64,000 nt of DNA from Mycolicibacterium grossiae (GTDB taxonomy: Bacteria > Actinomycetota > Actinomycetes > Mycobacteriales > Mycobacteriaceae): assembly GCF_008329645.1 (NCBI RefSeq), contig NZ_CP043474.1, positions 2,604,001 to 2,668,000 of the forward strand, read 5' to 3'. Position numbers and translations under genes: made by a program. Positions 40,732 through 50,397 of this stretch are shown here, one piece after another; the first letter of the stretch is position 1, and every line of letters starts with the position of its first letter. The notes beneath the pieces are model-generated. The model was not told the origin of the DNA. It did no database searches and saw nothing but the letters and a program-made list of their open reading frames with translations.

Positions 40732-41547
40732 TCAGCCCCCGGAACTGCCATCGACGGTGACCGTGCGGCGGCGCCGAGGAACTCCAATGCTCGCGGCGAA
40801 CGTCGGATCGAGCGCATACATCGAGTCCGCGCCGAAGACGCCGATGGCCATGGCGGCGTCGCGAGCGCCGCGGGTGACGGAAGGCGACGTCTGCGACGGT
40901 GCCAGGTCGGGATGTCGGAGCCGTAGGCCGACGAGGACGTGCGTGCCTGCGCGCGTGCGCGTCGGTGTGGGCGCCATGATCAGCAGGAACAGGGCAACGA
41001 GGACGAACGCGCCCGGCAGCGTTCCCAGCGGCGCACCGTCGATGAGGTTCGTCACGATGCGAAGCGCGCCGACGGCGACGATCACCAGTTGTGCGTAGAC
41101 GAACCACCGCACCCGCCGAAGCCGTGATGGAGTGGCAAGGAGATCGGTCCGCACGAGGTCCTCGCGGATGCGTTCGAGTGCGGCGCCGACGACGGGGAGG
41201 CCGGGCACGTCCCGCGCGCGATGGCGGTCGACCGCCGCCTCGTACACCGCCTCCTCGAGTCGGGTTGCGCGGCTCGGTGCCGGGCCGGTCCGCACGAGCG
41301 CTCCGCCGCTGTCGGCATCTACTGCCTCCGTCGTGCGCAGCGCCCCCAGTGCGGAGTAGACCGCCCATTGCGGGCCACCTCTGAGGAAGGCGACGGTCTC
41401 GCCGTCGAGATCGTCCTCCCGGGCGGGGCGTCCACGGAACGCGACGAAGCGGTAGCACATGGCAGCGACCATCACGATCGTCGCCGCGATGACGAACCAC
41501 CTTGTGAAGTCGGCATCGGAGATTCCCCACGAGTGGTGCATCCCCAC
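40732..41547 (-). CDS. TIGR04222-domain membrane protein
   Basis: This 271-residue protein has an N-terminal membrane segment (WFVIAATIVMVAAMCYRFVA), the TIGR04222 core (FLRGGPQWAVYSALGALRTT and EEAVYEAAVDRHRARDVPGL), and one or two further hydrophobic segments (FVYAQLVIVAVGALRI, TLPGAFVLVALFLLIMAPTP). The C-terminal tail is soluble. The family is uncharacterised but common in actinobacteria. Start may be either of the first two ATGs (41547, 41541). Confidence 0.85.
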   Translation of the reverse strand: MGMHHSWGISDADFTRWFVIAATIVMVAAMCYRFVAFRGRPAREDDLDGETVAFLRGGPQWAVYSALGALRTTEAVDADSGGALVRTGPAPSRATRLEEAVYEAAVDRHRARDVPGLPVVGAALERIREDLVRTDLLATPSRLRRVRWFVYAQLVIVAVGALRIVTNLIDGAPLGTLPGAFVLVALFLLIMAPTPTRTRAGTHVLVGLRLRHPDLAPSQTSPSVTRGARDAAMAIGVFGADSMYALDPTFAASIGVPRRRRTVTVDGSSGG

Positions 41548-41683
41548 ATCATCGTCGGCGTGCCCGCAACGTCAACGCCGCCGTCGGCAGGCTGGGCCCG
41601 ATCATCTACTCGTTCCACGGCCCGACGCCGACCACACCCTCGACCCGCACGACGGTGCGGACCCACGAGGTCACCCCACCGCG

Positions 41684-44065
41684 TCAGCCCAGGACGTCCA
41701 ACGCTGCGCGCACGATGCTGTCGGTGTCGATGCCGTGATACCGGTACACCGCGTCGAGATCGCCGACCTGACCGAAAGCTCTGACGCCCAAGCCCTTGCA
41801 ACGCACCCGGTTGATGGTGGCCAGGAAGGCCAGGGTGTGCGGGTGGCCGTCGAGGACGGTAACCATCGGCGCGGCACGCTCGGCCGGAAAGACCTGATCG
41901 AGAAGCCAGGAGGGACCGTCGTTGAACCCGTCACGGTCCCCGATGGCGCGGTACAGCAGGTCCGGACTCGTCACGCAGATGACCTCGACCTCCAGGCCCA
42001 TCGCGCCGAGCCGATCGGCGGCCTCCGTCGCCTCGGTGACCAGGGCTCCCATCGCGACGATGCAGATCGCCGGGGCGGCGCTCGCGCGCAACGTGTACGC
42101 GCCGGCGAGCACTTGGCGACGTCGGCGTTCCCGGGCGGCCGGATCGTCGGGGAGATTCGCCAGTTCCTGGCGGACCGGTCGGGTGGACAGCCGAAGGTAC
42201 GACGACGTCCCGTCGGGTCGTCCCAGTTGGCTGATGCAGTGCAGCAGGACCCATTCGACTTCGGTGGCGAAGGCGGGCTCGTAACTGACGCAGCCGGGTT
42301 GCTCGAGGCCGATCGACGGTGTCGTGATCGACTGGTGCGCTCCACCTTCTGCCGCAAGGGTGACGCCCGACGGCGTGCCGACCAGGATGGACTGTCCGCC
42401 GGCGTAGATGCCGAACGACCACGGCTCGAGGGCGCGTCCGACGAATGGGTCGTAGAGCACTCCGATCGGGAAGAGGGGTTGGCCCCATCGGCTCCAGGTG
42501 GCCCCGAGTTCGCCGAGCAGACCGACCAGGTTGACCTCCGCGATGCCCAATTCGATGTGCTGGCCGGTCGGGCGTTCCCGCCAGTGCAGGAGGGTGTCGC
42601 CGTCGTCGGCGAACCAGTCGGGCCGCTCGGAGGGGGACCAGACGCCCACCTTGTTGAGCCACCCTGCGAGGTTCGTGCTGGAGCTGACGTCCGGGCTGAC
42701 GGTGACGACGCGTCGTGCGACGTCGGGCGCTTCACGTGTCAGGTCGAGCAGTGTGCGCCCGAGCGCACTCTGAGTGTTCGACACTGCCGGAGGGGTGCGT
42801 CCGATGTCGGTCGGCACCTGCGGCGGTGCGACGGTCCGGGGTTCGTCCCGGCGCAGCCGCTCGGCGGTGCGCCGGCAGAGCCGTCCCGCCGATGACTGCG
42901 GATCGAACCGCGTGAAGGGCTGGTGGGGATCTTCGCCCAGCGCATCCGCCAACTGGGCGAATTGCTCATCGGTCAGCAAGGCTGAATGGTTCTGCGGATG
43001 TCCCTGCGTGGGGAGTCCGTATCCCTTGATGGTGTAGGCGAGGATGACCGTCGGACGTGAATCGTCGATGTGGTCGTAGGCGTGTTGCATGGCGGCGATG
43101 TCGTGGCCGCCGAGATTCGAGATGGCGCGCAGCAGGGTTGCGTCGTCGAGCTGTCGGATCAGGGCGGCGATCGCCGAGCCCTCGGCGCCGTCACCGGGCA
43201 ACCTGGAGCGCAGCTCCTCGGCGGAACACCGCAGCAGCCGTTGATATTCGGGGTTGGCCATCGTCAGGATGCGGTTGCGCAGCGCGTCGCCGCCGGGGCG
43301 GCCGAACAGCTCGTCGAGCAACGTGCCGAACTTGACGGTCAGCACCTGCCAGCCGGCGGCGGTGAACACGTCCTGCAACCGCCCGGACGCGATGTGGGGC
43401 ACGACGCGGTCGAGGGACTGACGATTCATGTCGACGATCCAGACGATCTCGCCCAGCTCTCGAACGGTGGGATCCATCACCGCTTCCCAGACCGCGCCCT
43501 CGTCGAGTTCGGCGTCGCCGACGAGGGAGTACTGGCGTCCCGACCCGACGTCGCCGCCCAGGGTGTCGACGTAGCGCCGGGCGAACGTCGCCCAGATCGG
43601 TGCGGTGGCGCCGATTCCTACCGATCCGGTGGAGTAGTCGACCGGGTCCGGGTCCTTCGTGCGGCTGGGATAGCTCTGCAGGCCGCCGAACTCACGCAGC
43701 GTCGTCATGTAGTGCTCGTCGAGCCACCCCAGCAGGTAGTTGATGCTGTGCAATACCGGGGATGCGTGCGGCTTCACCGAAACCCGGTCGTGGTCGCGCA
43801 GTGGCCCGAAGTACAGCGAGGTCATGATCCCCACCATCGAGGCCGACGATGCCTGATGTCCCCCCACCTTGAGGCCACCCGGGTTGGGTCGGATGCGGTT
43901 GGCGTGATGCACCATGGCCGTCGACAACCACAGCACGCGGGAGGCGATCAGGTCGAGGTCCGACGTCGGCGAGGCAGTATCGGGGCGCGCGCCGGCGTCC
44001 GGCGACGGGGAAATCGTCACGATGATTCGGTCGTCCTTCGGCTCAGGCGGACTGCTGGGTGTCAT
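41684..44065 (-). CDS. Pyruvate dehydrogenase E1 (AceE)-like thiamine diphosphate enzyme
   Basis: This 793-residue transketolase-superfamily protein resembles homodimeric pyruvate dehydrogenase E1. The thiamine diphosphate site is GDAELDEGAVWEAV followed by WIVDMNRQSLDR; an upstream segment reads GGLQSYPSRTKDPDPVDYST. The pyrimidine-binding domain has QHIELGIAEVNLVGLLGELG. No E2 or E3 is nearby, and it sits directly downstream of a ring hydroxylase, overlapping it by 23 bases. It probably decarboxylates a 2-oxo acid from the catabolic pathway rather than serving central metabolism. The product and acceptor are unknown. Confidence 0.85.
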   Translation of the reverse strand: MTPSSPPEPKDDRIIVTISPSPDAGARPDTASPTSDLDLIASRVLWLSTAMVHHANRIRPNPGGLKVGGHQASSASMVGIMTSLYFGPLRDHDRVSVKPHASPVLHSINYLLGWLDEHYMTTLREFGGLQSYPSRTKDPDPVDYSTGSVGIGATAPIWATFARRYVDTLGGDVGSGRQYSLVGDAELDEGAVWEAVMDPTVRELGEIVWIVDMNRQSLDRVVPHIASGRLQDVFTAAGWQVLTVKFGTLLDELFGRPGGDALRNRILTMANPEYQRLLRCSAEELRSRLPGDGAEGSAIAALIRQLDDATLLRAISNLGGHDIAAMQHAYDHIDDSRPTVILAYTIKGYGLPTQGHPQNHSALLTDEQFAQLADALGEDPHQPFTRFDPQSSAGRLCRRTAERLRRDEPRTVAPPQVPTDIGRTPPAVSNTQSALGRTLLDLTREAPDVARRVVTVSPDVSSSTNLAGWLNKVGVWSPSERPDWFADDGDTLLHWRERPTGQHIELGIAEVNLVGLLGELGATWSRWGQPLFPIGVLYDPFVGRALEPWSFGIYAGGQSILVGTPSGVTLAAEGGAHQSITTPSIGLEQPGCVSYEPAFATEVEWVLLHCISQLGRPDGTSSYLRLSTRPVRQELANLPDDPAARERRRRQVLAGAYTLRASAAPAICIVAMGALVTEATEAADRLGAMGLEVEVICVTSPDLLYRAIGDRDGFNDGPSWLLDQVFPAERAAPMVTVLDGHPHTLAFLATINRVRCKGLGVRAFGQVGDLDAVYRYHGIDTDSIVRAALDVLG

Positions 44066-45842
44066 CGTCGCGCAGCCTCGGATGGACGCGACTCCACGCC
44101 CGGTGTACGAAGTCGCGGAATCGGTCTGCTGCGGAGCTGTCGTCGCACGTGCGCCAGACGACGTGACCGTCGGGCCGCACGACGACGGCGCCGCATTCAC
44201 CGACCTCGAACAGGTCGATGACGTCGACTCGGTCTTGCTGCCCCGTGGCCGTCAGTGCGACGACGTCGATCGGCACCGTGATTGGCTCGAGGGCGAGTGC
44301 CTCGGCCCATTGTGTCGGCGCACCGGTGAACATGGTGAGGCCTCGGCGCGCAACCGCATCGTGTGTCGAGCGCTCGGTCCCGTCCTCGCCGAGGATCACC
44401 GCGTGCGGAAGTCGTGCACCGGGGTGCGTCGTCGGTCGATAGAAGGCGACGTCCCCGTCCGGGCACGGCCCCTCGGCGGTGTCGATCAACCAGCTGCCGT
44501 AGGCGTAGCCGAACTCCAGACCGCTGGCGACGAAGTGCTCCTCCTGACCCGGAATGACGGCGGCCATGCGCTGGCGTAGGCGTGCGCTGCGGGCGCTCTG
44601 CTTCGACAATCTCCGCGTCCGGGACATCTGCGCGGCGGTCAGTGCGTCCGCGACCCGGGCGATCAGGCGGTCGGGCACCGAGTTCAGGGGAAGTCTCCCC
44701 ATGAGTTGGGTCGCTCTGTGGAGTGACCGGTTGGTGATTCCCAGCGGCTCGGTGACGTCGTCGAGTTTGAAGTGGTTGTGCGTACTCTGCTCGGCGAACC
44801 TCGTGACGACGGGCCGCCGTTCGGTGTCGTAGGTGGCGAGCAGCGACTCCGATGCGCCGTCCTGCAGGACCGCCGCAAGCTTCCAGGCGATGTTGTGGGC
44901 GTCCTGCACACCACTGTTGAGGCCGAAGCCGCCGGTGTGGGGAAACCGGTGGGCGGCGTCGCCGATGAGCAACAGCCGGCCGTGGTGGAAGCGATCGGCG
45001 ATCTGCTTGGTCATGGTCCACGTTCCCGTCGACCGGATCCGGTAGTCGGTGGCGCCGATGACCTCCGGCAGGACCCGGCCCCAGAATCGCTCGGAATCAC
45101 TGGCAATTTGTTGGGCGGCGTGCAGGTACGGAGTCATCAGCACGTAGTCGTCGTCGGCGTGCGCGATCATCACCCCGCTGAACCGCGGGTGATAGATCCA
45201 GCTGAGTAGTGGTCGGTCCGTGCCGTCGGGGTACAGCCCTGGCGCGTGGAAGAAGACGCTGCCCATGTTGGCCAGGACGGGGCCTTCCATGGTGATGCCG
45301 GCGGCGTCGCGCAAGGTGCTGTTGGCGCCGTCGGCGGCGATCACGTAGTGCGGTGACACGGGATCGATCTCACCGTTCGGTGACCTGAGGGACAAGACGT
45401 CACCGTGCAGCGCGGCTCGCCATCCGAGCCGGAGGTCGACGAGGGGTTCGTCGGCGAGGGTCTTCCACAAGACCGGCATGAGCAGGTGCTGTCCGATGTG
45501 GGAGATGAGACGGGGACTGTGCGAGCGGACGTCGGCGAGCCGATCGGGCTGAGAGAGCAGGTCTATTTCGCCGATCGGAGCGGACCGTACGTCGGTGCAC
45601 CAGCGGATGACGTTGACGGTGTCGATGGGCGGGGTGATGGCGTCCACGGCGCTACCCAGAGTGGGGGAGGCCTGATCCCAGATCTCCAACGTGCGGGCGT
45701 TGATGACGTGTGCGGCAGGGTGTAGGCGGGGAGTGCGGCGTTGCTCGACGACGGTACTGGGGATGCCGTTGCGCGCCAGGAGGAGGGCGAGAGTGCATCC
45801 GGCGGCACCGGCACCGACGATGACGATCGGGTCGGTGGTCAT
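44043..45842 (-). CDS. FAD-dependent aromatic monooxygenase (PheA/MhpA-type)
   Basis: This 599-residue class A flavoprotein monooxygenase hydroxylates phenolic rings. The FAD motifs are VIVGAGAAGCTLALLLARNG at the N terminus, a central YVIAADGANSTLR, and LLLIGDAAHRFPHTGGFGLN. The C-terminal thioredoxin-like domain typical of the larger hydroxylases is present. It starts four bases after the VOC dioxygenase gene ends, giving the order FAH, dioxygenase, hydroxylase, E1 in the direction of transcription. That order fits hydroxylation, ring cleavage, hydrolysis and 2-oxo-acid processing. The natural substrate is unknown. Confidence 0.9.
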   Translation of the reverse strand: MTTDPIVIVGAGAAGCTLALLLARNGIPSTVVEQRRTPRLHPAAHVINARTLEIWDQASPTLGSAVDAITPPIDTVNVIRWCTDVRSAPIGEIDLLSQPDRLADVRSHSPRLISHIGQHLLMPVLWKTLADEPLVDLRLGWRAALHGDVLSLRSPNGEIDPVSPHYVIAADGANSTLRDAAGITMEGPVLANMGSVFFHAPGLYPDGTDRPLLSWIYHPRFSGVMIAHADDDYVLMTPYLHAAQQIASDSERFWGRVLPEVIGATDYRIRSTGTWTMTKQIADRFHHGRLLLIGDAAHRFPHTGGFGLNSGVQDAHNIAWKLAAVLQDGASESLLATYDTERRPVVTRFAEQSTHNHFKLDDVTEPLGITNRSLHRATQLMGRLPLNSVPDRLIARVADALTAAQMSRTRRLSKQSARSARLRQRMAAVIPGQEEHFVASGLEFGYAYGSWLIDTAEGPCPDGDVAFYRPTTHPGARLPHAVILGEDGTERSTHDAVARRGLTMFTGAPTQWAEALALEPITVPIDVVALTATGQQDRVDVIDLFEVGECGAVVVRPDGHVVWRTCDDSSAADRFRDFVHRAWSRVHPRLRDDDTQQSA

Positions 45843-45845
45843 GTC

Positions 45846-46535
45846 CTACAGGGTCTTCCACGTGATCGCGCGCTTGTTGCTCTTCGGTCTCGTGCCCGGA
45901 CGCGTTCCGGCGCCGGGTGTGAGCAAGTCCTGTCGATCGACGCCCGCGCGCAGTCGTTCGAGCAGATAAGCCGGGTCGATGTTGGTGCCGATCGGGTTGG
46001 CGGCGAACTCGTCACTGTTGAAGTACTCGGCGGTCTTCTGCGCCGTGGGGAAGTTCTCCGTCTGAAACTCCAGCCGAATACCCTCGGGGTCCTCGTAGTA
46101 CAGGCTGGTGGTCGGCCCGTGGTTGATCGACCAGACGGGCGTGATGCCCACCCCGCGGAGCCGTTCGTAGGTCAGCAGCAGCCTCTCCACGGAGGTGAAG
46201 GTGAATGCCAGATGGTCGATGCCGTAGGTCTTGCGCCGCCATCGCGACAACGGAAAGGCGAAGCGCACCGGCGGCGGGAGCTTGACGAGCGCCAGCCGGT
46301 GGCTTTCGTGATCCCATGTCAGGAAGGCGATCTGGTGATCCTCGTGGACCACGCGAGCGCCGAAGACGTGTCCGTACCAGTCGATCATCTCGGCGCTGCG
46401 CGCAGTCTTGACCACCCAGTGGGCGATGAAGTCGGGAACGAGGCGGTCGGGGAGTTCCGTGAGGTCCGGGGCGGAGGTGGTGTTGGCGGGATCGTTGGGA
46501 TCGGAGGGTTGCAAGGGCACGGGTGTGGCGCTCAT
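45846..46535 (-). CDS. VOC-family (extradiol dioxygenase-like) protein
   Basis: This 229-residue vicinal oxygen chelate protein has the 2-His-1-carboxylate metal triad at His39 (FIAHWVVKT), His108 (GIDHLAFTF) and Glu156 (IRLEFQTEN). It is a short form of the extradiol ring-cleavage dioxygenases, which open catechols with oxygen and Fe(II). Between a flavin hydroxylase and an FAH-family hydrolase it most likely performs the ring-cleavage step. It follows the FAH gene by eleven bases. Confidence 0.88.
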   Translation of the reverse strand: MSATPVPLQPSDPNDPANTTSAPDLTELPDRLVPDFIAHWVVKTARSAEMIDWYGHVFGARVVHEDHQIAFLTWDHESHRLALVKLPPPVRFAFPLSRWRRKTYGIDHLAFTFTSVERLLLTYERLRGVGITPVWSINHGPTTSLYYEDPEGIRLEFQTENFPTAQKTAEYFNSDEFAANPIGTNIDPAYLLERLRAGVDRQDLLTPGAGTRPGTRPKSNKRAITWKTL

Positions 46536-46546
46536 GGCGGTCCTTC

Positions 46547-47506
46547 CTACGCGGTGGGGGCGACGATGGTGGTGCGCTGGGTGCCCAGGTCGAGCGTCCC
46601 GGCGGCATTGCGTATCGAGGCGGTGACGACGTCGCCGGGTTTCAAATAGGGCCTACGCTGTTGACGTTTCACGAACGCCGCCCACAGCTTCTGCTCGGGG
46701 AGCAGTGCGGTGGCCAGTCGGCGGATGATTGGGGGCGGCGAGCCCGCGACGATCCCGTGAGGTGTGCCGGTGAGCAGTACATCGCCAGGGCTGATGTTGC
46801 AGAATTCCGTCAGTTCGGTCAGGGTTTCGGCCGGCCGGTAGAGCATGTTCGCGGTGTTGTCGATCTGCCTCGGCGATCCGTTGACTTCCAGTCGGAGTTC
46901 GAGGTCGTCGAGCAGTCCGACGTCGTCGGGCTCCAGCACCGCCAATACCGGCCCCAGGGGACAGAATCCGCGGTAGCTCTTGCCCTTGAGGAACTGCCCT
47001 TGAGGTAGTTGCACGTCGCGAGCGGACAGATCATTGGCGACCGTGACGCCGAAGACGTAGTCGTGGAGGTTCTCGTCGGTGATCGTGGTCGGCGCGTCGA
47101 CCGTGCGGCGCAACACCAGCGCCAGCTCGATCTCGTAATCGAGAAGGGTCACGTGCGCCGGCCTGATGACCGGGGTGCACGGGCCCGTGACGGCGGCGTC
47201 GGTCTTGTCGAAGAACAGGTTGAAGTCGCGAGCGTCGGGATCCATGCCGGACTCGATGGCATGTTGACGGTAGTTCGCGCCCTGGCACATCACCCGGCAC
47301 GGCGTGGTGACCGGTGACAGCGGCGCGACGTCGGCGATCGAGACGTCGCCCGGCTGCCTGGCCGCGGCGAGCCAGTCGGGTTCACCGTGTTCGATGAGGT
47401 CGGCGGTCCGCGGATAGTCGCCGGACAGCGGCGAGATGGTGTCACCGGTGAGCACGCCCCACGATGCCCGGTCGTGATCCTGGTAGCGGAGGAGATGGAC
47501 GACCAC
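46547..47506 (-). CDS. Fumarylacetoacetate hydrolase (FAH) family protein
   Basis: This 319-residue FAH-fold hydrolase or hydratase has metal-binding carboxylates at Glu125 and Glu127 (LLDYEIELALVL) and Asp in ANDLSARDVQLPQGQF. The family cleaves C-C bonds of 2,4-dioxo ring-fission products or hydrates dienols. GTG start at 47506 with GGGAAG upstream. It is paralogous to the protein at 54354, sharing the SARD(V/I)QLPQ motif and overall spacing, and so is part of the first of two duplicated ring-cleavage modules. Confidence 0.88.
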   Translation of the reverse strand: MVVHLLRYQDHDRASWGVLTGDTISPLSGDYPRTADLIEHGEPDWLAAARQPGDVSIADVAPLSPVTTPCRVMCQGANYRQHAIESGMDPDARDFNLFFDKTDAAVTGPCTPVIRPAHVTLLDYEIELALVLRRTVDAPTTITDENLHDYVFGVTVANDLSARDVQLPQGQFLKGKSYRGFCPLGPVLAVLEPDDVGLLDDLELRLEVNGSPRQIDNTANMLYRPAETLTELTEFCNISPGDVLLTGTPHGIVAGSPPPIIRRLATALLPEQKLWAAFVKRQQRRPYLKPGDVVTASIRNAAGTLDLGTQRTTIVAPTA

Positions 47507-47615
47507 GAACGCTTCCCGTCTGCCCGTCACCCGACGGGCTCGACGCCCAGTCAACTGCGCGATGATCGATGCGCGCCTGGTTCGCGGTCCAGAATGGGTG
47601 GGCCCCGGTCGTACT

Positions 47616-48914
47616 TCAGGCCAATGGTGTCGTCGGGGGTCGCAGCATCGCGTCACCGAGTTCCTCGGCGAGGGTGAGCGCCGCGTGCAGGTGCAGGCGC
47701 CGCTCGGCGATGGGCCGACCACGAAGGTGCTCGGCCCGCTGGACCCGGTACGCCACGGTGTTGCGCGCCACGTGGAGATCGGCGGCGGTCCGGACGAGGC
47801 TGCGGTCGCGGTCGAGGTAGGCCTTGAGCGTCTGCCGCATCGTGACGACGTTTCCGTCGCCTCCGGCCAAGTCGCCGAGTTCGCGCCCGACGAATTCGCG
47901 GGCGGCGGTCGGGTCGGCGCTGAGCATCGCCACGATGTCGTGGTCCTGATAGCGGAACACGCGCTCGGGACGCGTCGACATCGCGGCGACTCGGGCAGCG
48001 TCGGTTGCCTGACGATGGCTGTCGCGGAAGCCCTCGATGCCGGCACCGGGCATCCCGGTGGCGAGGTGCACGCCCTCGGGTGGCGGCGCCTTCGAGGTGA
48101 ACGGCTCGGGCGGGTGCGCCGTGCGTGAGCCCCATGCCCACACGCGGTGCGCTCCCACGGGGAGGACGAGCGTCGACGTGCAGCCCGTAGCGAGAAGCGA
48201 CTGCTGGGCAACGGCTCTCAGCTGCGGGGCCTCGGCGGGTGCGGAGGCGTCGGTCCACGCGATCACGGCCAGGTGCCAACGACTCAGGTCGTAGTTGAGG
48301 ATGCGGGTGGCTCGCTCGATCGAGACGGCCGTCCCGTTCAGCAGTTCTTCCACGACCTCCATGCGCAGGGCGATCGAACTGGTCATCCATTCCTGTTGAG
48401 CACGGGAGTATTCCGCGGCCATCCGTTCGGTCACCACGTCGACCACGTCGAACAGGATCTGGTTGATGCGCCGCATCTCGGTGAAACGCTGTGGCTCGGG
48501 CACCACTCGCTCGGCGGCGTCGAGCAGCGCGCCGGCGGCGGTGGCGTGGGCGACGTGAATGCTGCGCAACATGTGCTCGATGCCGATGCCGCGCGCAACG
48601 ACCTCCGTCGGCCCGGCGAGGACTTCCGACATCGCCGCGAAGGTGACGTCGTCGTCGTGGGCGAGTGCGGCGAGCGCGCCCAGCGCTACGGCCTCGCACC
48701 CCTTGTGGACCTCGGCGGCAACGGCGTCGACCGCCAGCTGGGGAATGTCAGCGGTGATGGCCGCCGCCATGCGTGCCCCCATGTCGACTGCCCAGCCTGC
48801 CGGCCCGGCGCCCAGCCGCTCGGCCAGTGCGTTCGCGCGGTCCGGAAGCGCCGAGTCACTGAGGTGCGCGCCGTGTCCCGGCGGTTCCAGCGCCGTGAAC
48901 CATGGACGTGCCAT
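47616..48914 (-). CDS. PucR-type helix-turn-helix regulator
   Basis: This 432-residue protein has a PucR/CdaR-like C-terminal HTH (about 370-425; LKAYLDRDRSLVRTAADLHV, ARNTVAYRVQRAEHL) and a GGDEF-related central region. PucR proteins activate catabolic operons in response to metabolites. It lies upstream of the FAH-dioxygenase-hydroxylase-E1 genes on the same strand and is the best candidate for their activator. The ATG at 48914 lies in a 16-bp tandem repeat that may also be its binding site. Confidence 0.85.
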   Translation of the reverse strand: MARPWFTALEPPGHGAHLSDSALPDRANALAERLGAGPAGWAVDMGARMAAAITADIPQLAVDAVAAEVHKGCEAVALGALAALAHDDDVTFAAMSEVLAGPTEVVARGIGIEHMLRSIHVAHATAAGALLDAAERVVPEPQRFTEMRRINQILFDVVDVVTERMAAEYSRAQQEWMTSSIALRMEVVEELLNGTAVSIERATRILNYDLSRWHLAVIAWTDASAPAEAPQLRAVAQQSLLATGCTSTLVLPVGAHRVWAWGSRTAHPPEPFTSKAPPPEGVHLATGMPGAGIEGFRDSHRQATDAARVAAMSTRPERVFRYQDHDIVAMLSADPTAAREFVGRELGDLAGGDGNVVTMRQTLKAYLDRDRSLVRTAADLHVARNTVAYRVQRAEHLRGRPIAERRLHLHAALTLAEELGDAMLRPPTTPLA

Positions 48915-48959
48915 CGACTCAGTTTCCCATCGACTCAGTCTCCCATCGACGTCGTCACC
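48912..48959. repeat. 16-bp tandem direct repeat at the PucR-type start
   Basis: CATCGACTCAGTTTCC (48912-48927) is followed at once by CATCGACTCAGTCTCC (48928-48943) and a decayed third unit beginning CATCGACGTC. On the coding strand each unit ends in an ATG preceded by GGA. The repeat could be a regulator site or a recent slippage duplication. Confidence 0.7.
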
Positions 48960-48969
48960 CCGATGCGCG

Positions 48970-50298
48970 TCAGCAAGCAGTGTGCTCCGTCGTGCTGCGC
49001 CGGTGCACCACCACGATGCCGCCGTCCCCGGGCGCATTGGCGATTCCCCTCGACTTGCGACGTTCGTCGGGCGCCGAGGTCGTCTCCACGCTGTAGGTCC
49101 GCAGAATCTCTCGCAAGGTGATGAGCATCTCGGTGTTGGCGAAGGCGGCGCCGACGCACCGACGCAGTCCTCCGCCGTAGGGGATCCAGGCACTGGTGTC
49201 GGGTTTGGCGTCCAGGAAGCGGGTCGGATCGAATCGCTCCGGATCGCGGTAGTTCTCCGAGGAGGCGTGCGACAGGGCGATGCTGGCGATGACGGTGTGT
49301 CCCTCGGGCAGCACCCATTCGCCGAGTCGGGTGCGGCCCTTGGTCACCCGCAGGACCCCGGGAATCACCGGACGGCTACGTTGCACCTCCCAGATCACCG
49401 CTTGCAAGACATCCGACCCGCCCGCGTCGACTTCGGCGACCAGATCGGACAACACCTCGGGGTGGCGACGTAGCCGTTCCATTGCCCACGCCAGAGTCGT
49501 CGCCGTGGTCTCGTGCCCGGCGGCCAGCAGGGTCTGCAACTCGTCGATGATGTGGTCGTCGGGGATGGGCTGCCCGGCCTCGTCCCGCGCGGCGACCAGC
49601 ATCGACAACACGTCGGTACGGTCGTCGAGATCAGACGCGGCACGGGCACGCCGAATGAGTGTGCCGATCACGTCGTCACATTCGCGCCGCATCCGCTCCA
49701 AGCGTCCCCCCGGGCTCCACCGTCCGAAGTCGCGCCGCAGTCCGGCGGGCAGCACGGTCAGCCTGGAGGCCAGCAGCACCGCGGGCGGCAGCAGTTCGCG
49801 TAGCGCGTCGAGTTCGGGACCGTCGGCGCCGAACACCGCGCGCAGGATCGCGTTGAGGGTCATGCGCATCATCGACGGCAGGGTGGCGAACTCGGTCCCG
49901 ACCGGCCAGGTGGCGAGCTCGCGGGTCACTTCCTCGGTGATGATCTGCTCGTACACGTGCATCCGCTTGCCGTGCAGCGGTGGCATCAGAAGCTTGCGGC
50001 GGGCCAGATGCGGCGGACCGTTCAGGCTGAACGACGAGCCGGGTCCGATGACGTCGCCGAGATTGGTCACCGTCTCCACCAGGTCCCCGGCGGTGAACAA
50101 CTCCTTGATCAGAGCGGGGTCACCCACGACGACGCTGTCGCCGAACAGCGGCACCGACACGCTGAAGACCGGGCCGTACCGGTGACGAGCGAAACCGAAC
50201 GCGCGCGGTTGATCGATCACCATGGCCGCGCCCTGAACGATGCGCGGAAGCGCGACGCCCGGCGGCAGTCGCACCGGGTCAGTGGTGAGTTCGGCCAT
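48970..50298 (-). CDS. Cytochrome P450 (CYP138/135-like)
   Basis: This 442-residue P450 has the oxygen-activation I-helix LLAAGHETTATTLAW, the ExxR segment (IWEVQRSRP) and the heme loop WIPYGGGLRRCVGAAFAN, with ligand Cys381. The pattern resembles the mycobacterial CYP135/CYP138 families. GGAGG lies before the ATG at 50298. It is divergent from a TetR regulator at 50398, with a palindromic operator between them. It may perform an initial hydroxylation or demethylation feeding the ring-cleavage genes; the substrate is unknown. Confidence 0.92.
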   Translation of the reverse strand: MAELTTDPVRLPPGVALPRIVQGAAMVIDQPRAFGFARHRYGPVFSVSVPLFGDSVVVGDPALIKELFTAGDLVETVTNLGDVIGPGSSFSLNGPPHLARRKLLMPPLHGKRMHVYEQIITEEVTRELATWPVGTEFATLPSMMRMTLNAILRAVFGADGPELDALRELLPPAVLLASRLTVLPAGLRRDFGRWSPGGRLERMRRECDDVIGTLIRRARAASDLDDRTDVLSMLVAARDEAGQPIPDDHIIDELQTLLAAGHETTATTLAWAMERLRRHPEVLSDLVAEVDAGGSDVLQAVIWEVQRSRPVIPGVLRVTKGRTRLGEWVLPEGHTVIASIALSHASSENYRDPERFDPTRFLDAKPDTSAWIPYGGGLRRCVGAAFANTEMLITLREILRTYSVETTSAPDERRKSRGIANAPGDGGIVVVHRRSTTEHTAC

Positions 50299-50335
50299 GT
50301 GGTCCTCCGTTGGTACGTTGATGTACTAGCACACA

Positions 50336-50349
50336 GTACACGCGTGTAC
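50336..50349. promoter_or_regulatory. 14-bp palindromic operator between P450 and TetR
   Basis: GTACACGCGTGTAC is a perfect palindrome in the 99-base divergent region between the P450 (start 50298) and the TetR gene (start 50398). It is flanked by partial copies of TACTA and CAGTA. It is probably the operator of that TetR protein. Confidence 0.65.
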
Positions 50350-50397
50350 CAGTAGCTGTGGTGGCCGCCTAGAATCGCCACGTCAGGAAGGATCGGC

